From Desulfobacula sp. (GTDB lineage: Bacteria > Desulfobacterota > Desulfobacteria > Desulfobacterales > Desulfobacteraceae): a stretch of 45,905 nt of DNA. Location: NCBI GenBank assembly GCA_020048635.1, contig JAIFMF010000089.1, forward strand, positions 1-45,905, read 5' to 3'. Position 1 is the stretch's first letter; each line of letters begins with the position of its first letter. Shown here piece after piece: positions 29,343-38,941 of the stretch. The notes below the pieces were generated by a model. The model made no database searches. It was not told the DNA's origin and was given only the letters and a program-made list of their open reading frames with translations. A program made the position numbers and the translations under genes.

Positions 29343-30652
29343 AAACATTTTTTATTCAAACCCTTGGCTGTAAGGTCAATCAATATGAAAGTGACGGTAT
29401 TGCATCCAGTCTTGAAGAAAAAGGATGGGTCTATGGCAAAGGGGGTAGCAATACCGATGTGGTGATCATAAACACCTGTGCCGTCACATCCAAGGCTGGT
29501 ATGCAGTCAAGACAGGCCATCCGGAAAATCATACGGGAAAATCCAAATGCAGAAGTTATTGTTACAGGTTGTCATGCCCAGACTGATCCTGAATCCTTAA
29601 AAAAAATCGACCATATTGACCATATTGTCTGCCATAAGGACAAGAACCGTATTGCTGATCATGTAGCCTCAACATGCGATGACCAGTTTCCTTTAATATT
29701 TAAAAAGATAGACCGTACCAAAGCAAATGCTTTTGATGGTTTTCCCCATGCAGTAAAAGGCGATATGACAAGGGCTTATCTGAAAATACAGGATGGCTGT
29801 GATGCCTTTTGCACCTATTGTATTGTCCCTTATGCCAGGGGATCATCGGTGAGCATGCTCAAAGATGAGGTTTTCCAGCACATAAGAGAATTGGATGATT
29901 CCGGTTATAAAGAAGTTATTCTCACTGGTATTCATGTCGGCATGTATGGGCTTGATTTAAAGGAAAAATCTTCTATTTTGGAACTTCTGAACCAGATTAA
30001 CCAGGAGCGACCTGTTTACAGGGTCAGACTCAGTTCCATCGAACCATTTGAAATCAACGAAGGAATTATCAATCTTGCAAGACCGGAAAATATTTTATGC
30101 GATCATTTCCATATTCCCCTGCAATCAGGGGATGATGATATTTTAAAAAAAATGAAACGGCCCTATGATTCAATCTTTTTTAAAGATATGGTTCAAATGA
30201 TTCATACGATTCTTCCTTTTGCAAGTATTGGTGTCGATGCTCTAATCGGGTTTCCATCGGAAACAGACAAGCAATTTGAAAATACCTATTCATTGATAGA
30301 AAGCCTCCCCATATCCTATCTTCACGTATTTCCTTTTTCCGGTAGAAAAGGGACTCCTGCCTATCATTTCGATGAAAAAATAAATGAAAATACCATTAAA
30401 GATAGATGTGCAAAGATGCGTGTATTAGACAAAATCAAACGAAAAGCGTTCATTGATATCAATATGAATCAAAAACAGGAAGGACTCGTACAGAACAAGC
30501 CGGATAAAAAAACCGGAATGCTCAAAGCCATAACCTCTAACTACCTCACAGTGCTTCTGAACGGTCCAACTGACGTTTACGGGAAAGTTCTTGATCTTGT
30601 CCCTGAACAATGTGATAGTGACCTGACTGTCAGAGGAAGGATATCAGAATGA
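29339..30652 (+). CDS. mtaB: tRNA t6A37 methylthiotransferase, MtaB-like
   Basis: FIQTLGCKVNQYESDGI, CDAFCTYCIVPYARG radical SAM motif, TRAM-like C-terminus; overlaps the mnmA stop (ATGA). Confidence 0.92.
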   Translation: MKTFFIQTLGCKVNQYESDGIASSLEEKGWVYGKGGSNTDVVIINTCAVTSKAGMQSRQAIRKIIRENPNAEVIVTGCHAQTDPESLKKIDHIDHIVCHKDKNRIADHVASTCDDQFPLIFKKIDRTKANAFDGFPHAVKGDMTRAYLKIQDGCDAFCTYCIVPYARGSSVSMLKDEVFQHIRELDDSGYKEVILTGIHVGMYGLDLKEKSSILELLNQINQERPVYRVRLSSIEPFEINEGIINLARPENILCDHFHIPLQSGDDDILKKMKRPYDSIFFKDMVQMIHTILPFASIGVDALIGFPSETDKQFENTYSLIESLPISYLHVFPFSGRKGTPAYHFDEKINENTIKDRCAKMRVLDKIKRKAFIDINMNQKQEGLVQNKPDKKTGMLKAITSNYLTVLLNGPTDVYGKVLDLVPEQCDSDLTVRGRISE

Positions 30653-30676
30653 TGAAAACTATCGGAGAATAATACC

Positions 30677-31741
30677 ATGGAAGATGTTTATAAAAAACTC
30701 GCTGTCCATCTTGATCACACACCCAGCGGATTTCCTGAAACCGAGTCAGGAGTTGAGCTCAGAATTTTAAAACAACTTTTTACAAAAGAAGAAGCAGAAC
30801 TTACCCTTTCTCTTGTGCTGATGCTTGAGACTGCCGAAACCATAGCAAATAGAACAAACAGAGACCCAAAGGAAATTGAGCCCATGCTCATCGAAATGGG
30901 TAAAAAGGGTCTGATCATTCATGTGTATAAAAACGGTATCAATTCCTTTATGCTGCTTCATTTTGTGGTGGGGATATGGGAATATCAGGTCAACCGGCTG
31001 ACAAAGGAATTGATCAAAGATTTTAATGAATATGTCCCTTACCTCATCAAAAGTCAGTATAAAAATAAAACCCAGCAATTGAGGGTTATCCCGGTTGCAA
31101 AAGCTGTGAACACCGAACTTAATATCATGGACTATGAACAGGTTGAAAAAATTATTCGGTCCCAGTCCAAAATCCTGGTTGCTCCTTGCATCTGTAGAAA
31201 AGAACACACGATCATGGGCAAGGGATGCGATAAACTCAAAGAGTCCTGTCTGGTTTTCGGCGGAGGGGCCTATATTTACGAAAGCCGGGGAATCGGCAGA
31301 ACCATAACCCAGGATGAGGCATTGGAAATTGTCCGGGAAGGGGTTAAACAGGGACTTGTTCCCCAGCCGTCCAATGCAAAGAAACCCTTGAATATCTGTC
31401 TATGCTGTGACTGTTGCTGCCAGATTCTGAAAAACATTAAAGCCTTTGAAGCACCGGCTAAAATCGTCAACTCCAATTTTCAGGCCCATGTCAACCCGGA
31501 TGAGTGTACAGGGTGCCAGGCTTGTGAAGAGATCTGCCCCATGGATGCCGTAGAAATGGATGGGGAAAAGATTATTGCAACTGTAAATCTTGATCGATGC
31601 ATCGGTTGCGGGCTTTGCGTTACGGTGTGTGAGTTTGACGCTATAGCGCTGAAGGACAAACCGATGACTGAAAAAATTGAGCCTCCGGCCAACATAGTTG
31701 AAACCTATATGAAAATTGCCCAGGAAAAAGGGCTGTTTTAA
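30677..31741 (+). CDS. Cys-rich 4Fe-4S protein with N-terminal winged-helix-like region
   Basis: CICRKEH, CLCCDCCCQ, then CTGCQACEEICP and CIGCGLCVTVCE ferredoxin motifs. Confidence 0.85.
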   Translation: MEDVYKKLAVHLDHTPSGFPETESGVELRILKQLFTKEEAELTLSLVLMLETAETIANRTNRDPKEIEPMLIEMGKKGLIIHVYKNGINSFMLLHFVVGIWEYQVNRLTKELIKDFNEYVPYLIKSQYKNKTQQLRVIPVAKAVNTELNIMDYEQVEKIIRSQSKILVAPCICRKEHTIMGKGCDKLKESCLVFGGGAYIYESRGIGRTITQDEALEIVREGVKQGLVPQPSNAKKPLNICLCCDCCCQILKNIKAFEAPAKIVNSNFQAHVNPDECTGCQACEEICPMDAVEMDGEKIIATVNLDRCIGCGLCVTVCEFDAIALKDKPMTEKIEPPANIVETYMKIAQEKGLF

Positions 31742-32502
31742 AGGCCCCTTTCCTTTTTTATGGCCTCATAGGCTTCCTGAATTTCACTAAATTTGTCGTT
31801 GGCAAATTTAATGAACTCTTCAGGAAGTCCTTTGGCTTCAATTTTGTCAGGATGGTATTCAGTGGCCAGCTTTCGGTATTGTTTTTTAATTTCTTCATCA
31901 GGTGTAGTTTCATCGCACTTTAAAACCGCATAATATTTATTGGTTATTTTGACATATCTTGATTTAAGCCTGTCATAATCTGAAGCAGAATAATTAAAAA
32001 TCCTTGAGGCTGCCGAAAGTATGGCTTCTTCTTTATCGGTTATGATTCCGTCTGCTGTCGAAACACGCAAAAGGATATCCATCATCAGCTCAATGATATT
32101 GGGATGGGATCTGAATGTGGAATAAAACTGGATTGCAAATCCTTCAAAGCTTTCAGAAGAATTCAGCGCCTGCTTGAAAATGTTAACCGCAGTCGCTTGG
32201 CTGTTCTGATCAAGATAAAGATCCCTTTTCATAAAGGTTTCTATGGCAGCAATTTCATTTTCCGACACCCTGCCATCTGCTTTGCATAATTTACCCAGCA
32301 TGGAAAAGACAGCCGTAAAAAAAACAAGCTGGGATTCTTCGTTTGAAGAAAGGGTTTCCCGGGTACCCGGCCGTGACAACAGGTAGCTTTCTTCTTTCTT
32401 ATCTACAAATGTATGCCCGAAGGCTGCACCTGCCACTGCACCCAGAGGTCCTCCCAATGCAAATCCAATAGTTCCCCCGATCATTTTCCCAAGCCAGCTC
32501 AT
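31738..32502 (-). CDS. DjlA-like protein: TerB-like domain plus C-terminal J domain
   Basis: GGPLGAVAGAAFGH N-terminus, KADGRVSENEIAAIE, J-domain KQYRKLATEYHPDK; start at 32502 favoured by GGAGACA. Confidence 0.9.
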   Translation of the reverse strand: MSWLGKMIGGTIGFALGGPLGAVAGAAFGHTFVDKKEESYLLSRPGTRETLSSNEESQLVFFTAVFSMLGKLCKADGRVSENEIAAIETFMKRDLYLDQNSQATAVNIFKQALNSSESFEGFAIQFYSTFRSHPNIIELMMDILLRVSTADGIITDKEEAILSAASRIFNYSASDYDRLKSRYVKITNKYYAVLKCDETTPDEEIKKQYRKLATEYHPDKIEAKGLPEEFIKFANDKFSEIQEAYEAIKKERGL

Positions 32503-32749
32503 TTGTCTCCCTTTCAAATAAAAAAAACTACCAATAGTATATCATAATTAAAAATTATATATAAACACAAAAATCTTTTGCCAGCAATTCTAAATTTGGG
32601 AAACTATGTCCAAAAAATACGAGAAAAGGATACAATCCGGGTCGACCAAAACTCGCATTTTCTTAAAAAACATAAAACTTTTGATGCTCTCAAATCAGTT
32701 TCATGTTAATATGCAGTGTCATTTATAAAATAAAATGGAGATACCTTAT

Positions 32750-34642
32750 ATGCCGAAATTAAACTATTGGGCAGACAATTATATACAAAAACGAACCAGT
32801 GCCGATGAGGCCCTTAGACACATAAAACCGGGTCAGCGGTTATTTATAGGATCCTCCTGCGGTGAACCTCAGCATCTGGTCAATGCACTTTCAAGTGCTG
32901 CTGGCAGATTTACCGATCTTGAAATCGTACGACTCTTGACCATTGAAAGCTGTCCATTGACACTGATTGCCAATCGGTCGCATTCCCAGCAATTCAATAT
33001 TCGGTCCTTTTACCTCGGGTCTGCATCATCCACAAAAATTCATCGGAATAAACGGTTTATCACACCTATTAATCTTTCGCAGATCCCCCATCTGTTTAAA
33101 TCAAAAATGATGCCCCTCAATGCGGCACTGATCCAGGCTTCCCCGCCGGATGATTTTGGCTGGATGAGCCTTGGGGTTTCCGTTGATATAACCCTTTCCG
33201 CCTGTGAAGCAGCAGATATCGTCATCTGCCAGATCAACCCGAATATGCCCAGAGTTCTTGGCAGAAGTTTTATTCACGTCAATGATGTGGATTATATTGT
33301 TGAGCACGAAGAAGATCTTCTGACCATCCAGCCTCTTCCTGAACTTGAGGAGGCCAATATGATCGCCAAACATATCACAAGGCTGATAGAGGATGGTTCA
33401 ACCCTCCAAACCAGCCTGGGTGTGACCAATGAAGCCATTATGCTGTGCCTGTCGGATAAAAATGATATTGGTGTCCATTCTCAGTATCTGTCAGATGGGC
33501 TGATGCGCCTTGTTTCTATTGGCGTCATCACCAACAGGAAAAAGGGATTCAACAATGGAAAGCTTGTGGCAGGAAGCGCGGTGGGATCAAAATTACTGTA
33601 CGACTTCTTAGATGACAATCCGTCCATAGAATTTCACCCATCCGACTACATCAATAACCCTTCCATCATAGCAAGGCACAATGCCATGGTGACCCTGAAC
33701 ACGGCCATGGCCATTGACCTTACGGGCCAGGTAGCGGCAGATGCCCTGCCCTTTAATAATTATACCGGAATAAACGGGCTTCTTGATTTTACCAGGGGAG
33801 CGGCCATGTCAAATGGCGGAAAATCCATCCTTTTAATCACCTCTACATCCGATCATGGGCAGAAAAGCCGTATTGTTCCCAGCCTGAATGATATTGCTGT
33901 TGTAGTACCCAGAGGGGATGTCCAATATGTGGCCACAGAATACGGTGTGGTGAATTTGTTTGGAAAGAGCCTTCAGGAAAGGGCCTTGGCCCTGATCAGT
34001 ATTGCCCATCCGGATTTCAGGGACGAACTGTTTACAAAAGCCCGTGAGCTCGATCTCATCGACATTGACAGAAAATTCAAACAGGCCATCAAAGGGGTTT
34101 ATCCCCTAAAATATGAAGAAATTATCACCATCAATGGAATCCCCATGACCTTTCGGCCTGCCAAACCCGTTGACGAAAGGAGCATCCAAGAACACTATTA
34201 TTCAATGAACCGGGGGGATATCGTTTCAAGATTCTTTCATGAAAAAAAGAGCTTTGTCCATGATCAGATCAATACGACTTTTGAAATTGATTATATAAAT
34301 GATCTGACCATTGTGGGCACTATCGGTGAAGTGGGGTTTGAAAAAATTATTGCTGTTGGAGAGTATTTCAGGAACTCCATCATTAACATGGCCGAAGTGG
34401 CATATTCCGTATCAAAAGAATATCAGGGCATGAGGATTGCGCAGATACTTCAGCAGAAATTAGCAGAGGCAGCAAGGGAGAACGGCATCAAGGGACTTGT
34501 GGCATATACCTCTCCTGAGAACAGAGGCATGAAAAAACTATTTCATAAGCTGCCCTATCAAATCCATTCGGAAACTGATGAGGACATGCTCATTTTAAGC
34601 TGTCTTTTTTCAGAACCCCTTGAAAATGAAAAAGGACAATAG
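32750..34642 (+). CDS. Acetyl-CoA hydrolase/CoA-transferase fused to GNAT acetyltransferase
   Basis: GAAMSNGGKSILLITSTS and SRIVPSLNDIAVVV of the AcCoA hydrolase family; GNAT-like C-terminus (YSVSKEYQGMRIAQILQQKLAEAARENG). Confidence 0.88.
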   Translation: MPKLNYWADNYIQKRTSADEALRHIKPGQRLFIGSSCGEPQHLVNALSSAAGRFTDLEIVRLLTIESCPLTLIANRSHSQQFNIRSFYLGSASSTKIHRNKRFITPINLSQIPHLFKSKMMPLNAALIQASPPDDFGWMSLGVSVDITLSACEAADIVICQINPNMPRVLGRSFIHVNDVDYIVEHEEDLLTIQPLPELEEANMIAKHITRLIEDGSTLQTSLGVTNEAIMLCLSDKNDIGVHSQYLSDGLMRLVSIGVITNRKKGFNNGKLVAGSAVGSKLLYDFLDDNPSIEFHPSDYINNPSIIARHNAMVTLNTAMAIDLTGQVAADALPFNNYTGINGLLDFTRGAAMSNGGKSILLITSTSDHGQKSRIVPSLNDIAVVVPRGDVQYVATEYGVVNLFGKSLQERALALISIAHPDFRDELFTKARELDLIDIDRKFKQAIKGVYPLKYEEIITINGIPMTFRPAKPVDERSIQEHYYSMNRGDIVSRFFHEKKSFVHDQINTTFEIDYINDLTIVGTIGEVGFEKIIAVGEYFRNSIINMAEVAYSVSKEYQGMRIAQILQQKLAEAARENGIKGLVAYTSPENRGMKKLFHKLPYQIHSETDEDMLILSCLFSEPLENEKGQ

Positions 34643-34650
34643 CTGGCTTT

Positions 34651-36042
34651 TCATTTTTTTAAAAGCAAGGCCACGGATTCAATATGATAGGTATGGGGAA
34701 ACATATCCACGGGCTGAATTTCCTTAACATTATATATGGTTGATATCATTTCAAGGTCCCGTGCCAAGGTGGCTGGATTGCAGGACACATAGACAATTTT
34801 TTGAGGCCCCAGTGAAAGCACCTGGCCGACTACATCTTTGTGCATTCCCACCCTTGGCGGATCAATGATCATCACATCCGGTATAAGTTTCAAACCGGGC
34901 AGGACATCTTTAATATCCCCTTCTAGAAATTCACAGTTTGAAATGCTGTTAAGATCCGCATTCATTTTTGCATCAATCACGGCGCTTTTTACAATCTCAA
35001 TGCCTAAGATCGTTTTTGCCTGACCTGAAAGCCAAATGGGAATGGTTCCGGTTCCGGAATAAAGATCCAAAACGGTTTCATCCCCTTTCAACCCTGCATA
35101 TTCAGAAACTTTGGAGTATAATTTCTCACAGGATCTTGTATTGGTCTGGAAAAACGAATTGGCAGAAATTTTAAAACTAAATTTCCCCAATTTTTCTCTG
35201 ATATGATCTTTTCCAGAAAGGCAGATCTCTTCCTGACCTGTTGAAATGCCGGATTTGGAATCTGTGATATTGTTCATGACGGATCCAATCTGAGGGAAAT
35301 TCTGGGTCAGGATGCTGCAAAGCTCCGTAACAACATCCAACCTTTTATCCCGGGTCACAATATTCACCATCCAGGTATCAAAGGCTACGGAATGACGCAG
35401 CATCAAAAACCGCCAGAACCCTTCATGGGTTTTCAGATCATAGGCCGGGAAAGCAGAAATTTTGATAAAGCTCCGGACGGTTTCAAGAATCTGATTTCCG
35501 AGGCTTGGCATGATTTCACACTGATGGATGTCAATCACCTTGTCAAAGGTGCCGGGCACATGCAGACCAATACCAAAATCCTTTTTAATCTCTTCATTTT
35601 CCAGTTCATCCGGCATGAGCCACCGTTTGGGGGAACAGGAAAACTCCATCTTGTTTCTGTACTCATAGATAGGGTCTGAGGCAAGCACATCATGGACCTT
35701 TACATCTTTTAATCTCCCGATATGATGCAGGGATTCAATAACATGCCGTTTTTTATACTCCAGTTGAAGATCATAGGAAAGTTCCTGCCATTTGCACCCC
35801 CCGCAATAATTGCAGTACCTGCATTTCCCAGGATGCCGGGATGAAGACATCTTCAGGATTTTGATAAGCTTTCCCTCTGCCCAGGACTTTTTCTTTTTGA
35901 TAATTTTTGCAAGCACGAGATCTCCCGGGATGCAGCGATCTATAAACACGGGATAGCCTTCAGGTTTTGCAAGTCCTTTGCCGCCAAAGGCAAGATCGGT
36001 TATTTCAAGTTCATAGGTTTTGCTTTTTTTTATGGCCGTCAT
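34651..36042 (-). CDS. rlmD: 23S rRNA (uracil-5-)-methyltransferase, RlmD/RumA type
   Basis: TRAM-like N-terminus, CRYCNYCGGCKWQ Fe-S ligands, DLYSGTGTIPIWL, DPPRVGMHKDV, VSCNPATLARDL. Confidence 0.92.
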   Translation of the reverse strand: MTAIKKSKTYELEITDLAFGGKGLAKPEGYPVFIDRCIPGDLVLAKIIKKKKSWAEGKLIKILKMSSSRHPGKCRYCNYCGGCKWQELSYDLQLEYKKRHVIESLHHIGRLKDVKVHDVLASDPIYEYRNKMEFSCSPKRWLMPDELENEEIKKDFGIGLHVPGTFDKVIDIHQCEIMPSLGNQILETVRSFIKISAFPAYDLKTHEGFWRFLMLRHSVAFDTWMVNIVTRDKRLDVVTELCSILTQNFPQIGSVMNNITDSKSGISTGQEEICLSGKDHIREKLGKFSFKISANSFFQTNTRSCEKLYSKVSEYAGLKGDETVLDLYSGTGTIPIWLSGQAKTILGIEIVKSAVIDAKMNADLNSISNCEFLEGDIKDVLPGLKLIPDVMIIDPPRVGMHKDVVGQVLSLGPQKIVYVSCNPATLARDLEMISTIYNVKEIQPVDMFPHTYHIESVALLLKK

Positions 36043-36125
36043 TATGAAATCTTTCTTAAGTATTGTTGTTGATCCAATTTTTGAAAGCTTGATATTATAA
36101 TGGTTTAGTGGCATAAAGACAAGGT

Positions 36126-36884
36126 ATGGAAAAAAGCATCCAAGATATAAATTTTGTCTCTCAGGGATTTAAACTCAAAGGGGTTCTTCACCTGCCGAAT
36201 ACGGAAAAACCACCCCTTGTTGTGGGCTCCCACGGTCTTGAAGGCTCAAAAGAATCTGCAAAGCAAAAGATCCTGTCCAAACTTCTTACTGAAAACAATA
36301 TTGCTTTTTTCCGCTTTGACCACAGGGGCTGCGGTGAGAGCCAGGGCAATTTTATCAAAGACACTTCCCTTGAAAAACGGACTGTTGATTATATTGCAGC
36401 GGTTCAGCATATCCTCAGCTTGGACAAAACAAGCCGGGATATTGCCCTTTTCGGTTCCAGCATGGGGGGTGCTACCTGCATCAATGCCTGGGAGAGATTA
36501 TCTTTTATGGGTATTCGAATTTGCGGGGCTGTGCTCTGCGCATCACCGGTAAAGAGCCGCTCCATTGAAAATATCCCGTCCGATGCCAATGGCAAGCGCC
36601 CTGCCCTGCCCTTGAATTTTTTTCAGGACAATCTACTCTTCAATATTCTTGATAAGGCTTCAAGTCTGTCCAATGTGCTGATTTTTCACGGGGATGCGGA
36701 TAAAACCGTTCCTGTCTCTAATGCCTATGAGCTGTTTACTCAGGCAAAGGAGCCCAAACGGCTCATCATACAAAAAGACGGGGATCACCAGATGACAGCA
36801 GTCAAAGACCAGGTGGAGTTTGAAAAAGAAACCCTGACCTGGTATCTAAGATGTTTCAAGCACACCCAAAAGATGACGCCTTAA
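36126..36884 (+). CDS. Alpha/beta hydrolase
   Basis: DHRGCGESQGNF, GSSMGG nucleophile elbow, HGDADKTVPV. Confidence 0.9.
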   Translation: MEKSIQDINFVSQGFKLKGVLHLPNTEKPPLVVGSHGLEGSKESAKQKILSKLLTENNIAFFRFDHRGCGESQGNFIKDTSLEKRTVDYIAAVQHILSLDKTSRDIALFGSSMGGATCINAWERLSFMGIRICGAVLCASPVKSRSIENIPSDANGKRPALPLNFFQDNLLFNILDKASSLSNVLIFHGDADKTVPVSNAYELFTQAKEPKRLIIQKDGDHQMTAVKDQVEFEKETLTWYLRCFKHTQKMTP

Positions 36885-37421
36885 AAGCGCCAACGCCGTC
36901 ATGGCAAACATTTTCTTATTCATTGCCCGGTCATCAAAGGGAAACCAATAGGTCTTTGCCATTGAAAAGCCCTCGGCTGCGAGACCGATGCAAACCATGC
37001 CCACTGGCTTTTCTACAGTACCGCCGCCGGGCCCGGCAATCCCCGTGGTGGATATCCCTAAATCCGCCCCTGCCTTAAGTCTGACCCCTTCTGCCATTTC
37101 ACGGGCCGTATTTTCATGAACCGCACCATGGTCCATGAGGGTCTTTTTCTGAACACCCAGGATATTCATTTTGGCATCATTGGAATAGGTCACACCGGAA
37201 AATAGAAAATAGTCCGAACTTCCGGCCACATCCGTTACCATGCTGGAGATGAGCCCGCCGGTGCAGGATTCTGCAATGGCAAGGGTTTTCTTTTGAGCAG
37301 CCAGCAATTGCCCGACTTCTTCGGCAATGGTAAGGCCCTTTTCAGATACGATCTTATTTTCAAGCCGCTCAATATCACCCAGGAGCACTTCATCCCCGGT
37401 GGAAATTATATGAACAATCAT
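36846..37421 (-). CDS. CinA C-terminal (nicotinamide-nucleotide amidohydrolase) domain with a vestigial CinA N-terminus
   Basis: TLAIAESCTGGLISSMVT, GVTYSNDAKM, ISTTGIAGPGGGT; begins MIVHIISTGDEVLLGDI, which resembles the start of full-length CinA. Confidence 0.85.
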   Translation of the reverse strand: MIVHIISTGDEVLLGDIERLENKIVSEKGLTIAEEVGQLLAAQKKTLAIAESCTGGLISSMVTDVAGSSDYFLFSGVTYSNDAKMNILGVQKKTLMDHGAVHENTAREMAEGVRLKAGADLGISTTGIAGPGGGTVEKPVGMVCIGLAAEGFSMAKTYWFPFDDRAMNKKMFAMTALALLRRHLLGVLETS

Positions 37422-38938
37422 GATTCACCTTTTATCCTGTTAAAAAATACCGCATGGTTTGATGAAAAAAACGCCGGGTTCTTCCGGATACTTGCGGATA
37501 CCTCTTTTTTAAAGATTCTCTGGATAAAATGTTTGACCTGTTTCCTGTCCCACCCCAGAGGATGTATAAAATTCAAATACAGGGACAAATCCCCGTGATA
37601 AAATTCCCAGGTTTCAAGCCCTTCCGCATCTTCACTGAATTTGGGGAGGTTGAAAACCGCCAGATTTAGATAGTCGATATACGCTTTATGGGCTTTGACA
37701 AACTCAAGGGTCTTATGGGCTGCTGCCTTGTCTTCAAAGCTTGTGCCGAACAAAAGATAAACAAAGGTCAGGATGCCTGCTGCATGAAGGTTTTTCAGGG
37801 TTTTGGACGCCATCTCAAGATCCGTGCCCTTGTTCATCTGATTGAGAACGGCCTGATCCCCGGATTCAAGCCCGAGTTTGAGCATATCACACCCGGATTC
37901 TTTCAGGTTTCGGCAGAAATCTGGATCAAGGAAGTCTTTTTCAAACCTTACAAACCCATACCATTTAAAACTGAACCGTTCATGGGACAATGCCCTCAAA
38001 AAAGCCGGGGTAACGGCATTGTCGATAAGATGAACATAATCAGGGCTGTATTTTTGTTCAATAATTCTTAAATCCTCCAGGACTTTGGATGCCCGCTGAG
38101 AACTGTAAGCGCGGGTTTCGGCTTTTTCAGGGCAGAACCGGCATTTGCTCCAGTAACACCCGATGGAGGCCCTAAAGGGCAGAACCTTTCCCGGAGCAAG
38201 GTATACGTCTTTTTTTACAAAATCATAATCCGGCACATAATGCTTTTTCGTCCCCTTGTTTTTGCCCAGGAGTTCCAGCAAAGGCTGCTCCCCTTCTCCT
38301 TTGATGCAGACATCTATCAACTCGTCAAAGGGATGGGTATAATCCAGTCGGCTCATCCAGGAAGAAATAAGCCCCCCGCCCATGATGATTTTCTTGTCTC
38401 TGAAATTGTCCTTAATCCACCCTGCCAGGGCAAACCCCACCAGGGCCTGATTCAGATAACAGATGGAAAGCCCCACATATTCGGATGATGAATCCTCAAC
38501 CTTTTGTCTGAGGCCTGCCTCAAAATATCCGTAAAAAGGATTTTCCTTATACTCAGCCGCACTTTTTAACAGATCCTTGCTGTTGACCGATGAAAGAACG
38601 CTATCGGAATAATCGCTCAGGGAAATCTTGAATCGTTTCTGATCCACACTAATGGAGAGCATATGATTCAGATCATAGACCCGCTGGTGATAACGGTCCG
38701 TATTCTGATAAATCCTTGATCCCTTTAATTCGAAAAGGATCTCTTCCCTTTTTTTGATGGCTCTTTTGGACCAGACATCTTTTGCCGTCACATCCGACTG
38801 GATCAGGTGCAGCATCCCTTCAATATTGGCATCCACCACTTCGCAGGGAAATCCGTTTTCCTTTAAGGCGGCAGACAATAAGGCCACTCCTGCGGGAGGT
38901 TCGCAGGGTTTGGCAATGGGCGGAAAAATCAAAAGCAT
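37418..38938 (-). CDS. B12-binding-like radical SAM protein
   Basis: N-terminal FPPIAKPCEPPAGVALLSAAL, GEGEQPLLELL, CYWSKCRFC cluster motif, KLGLESGDQ. Confidence 0.85.
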   Translation of the reverse strand: MLLIFPPIAKPCEPPAGVALLSAALKENGFPCEVVDANIEGMLHLIQSDVTAKDVWSKRAIKKREEILFELKGSRIYQNTDRYHQRVYDLNHMLSISVDQKRFKISLSDYSDSVLSSVNSKDLLKSAAEYKENPFYGYFEAGLRQKVEDSSSEYVGLSICYLNQALVGFALAGWIKDNFRDKKIIMGGGLISSWMSRLDYTHPFDELIDVCIKGEGEQPLLELLGKNKGTKKHYVPDYDFVKKDVYLAPGKVLPFRASIGCYWSKCRFCPEKAETRAYSSQRASKVLEDLRIIEQKYSPDYVHLIDNAVTPAFLRALSHERFSFKWYGFVRFEKDFLDPDFCRNLKESGCDMLKLGLESGDQAVLNQMNKGTDLEMASKTLKNLHAAGILTFVYLLFGTSFEDKAAAHKTLEFVKAHKAYIDYLNLAVFNLPKFSEDAEGLETWEFYHGDLSLYLNFIHPLGWDRKQVKHFIQRIFKKEVSASIRKNPAFFSSNHAVFFNRIKGES

Positions 38939-38941
38939 GGG

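Noticed and set aside
29609-29626. Tandem 9-bp repeat GACCATATTGACCATATT
   Set aside because: Inside mtaB, encodes DHIDHI; in frame and too short to be more than local duplication or chance.
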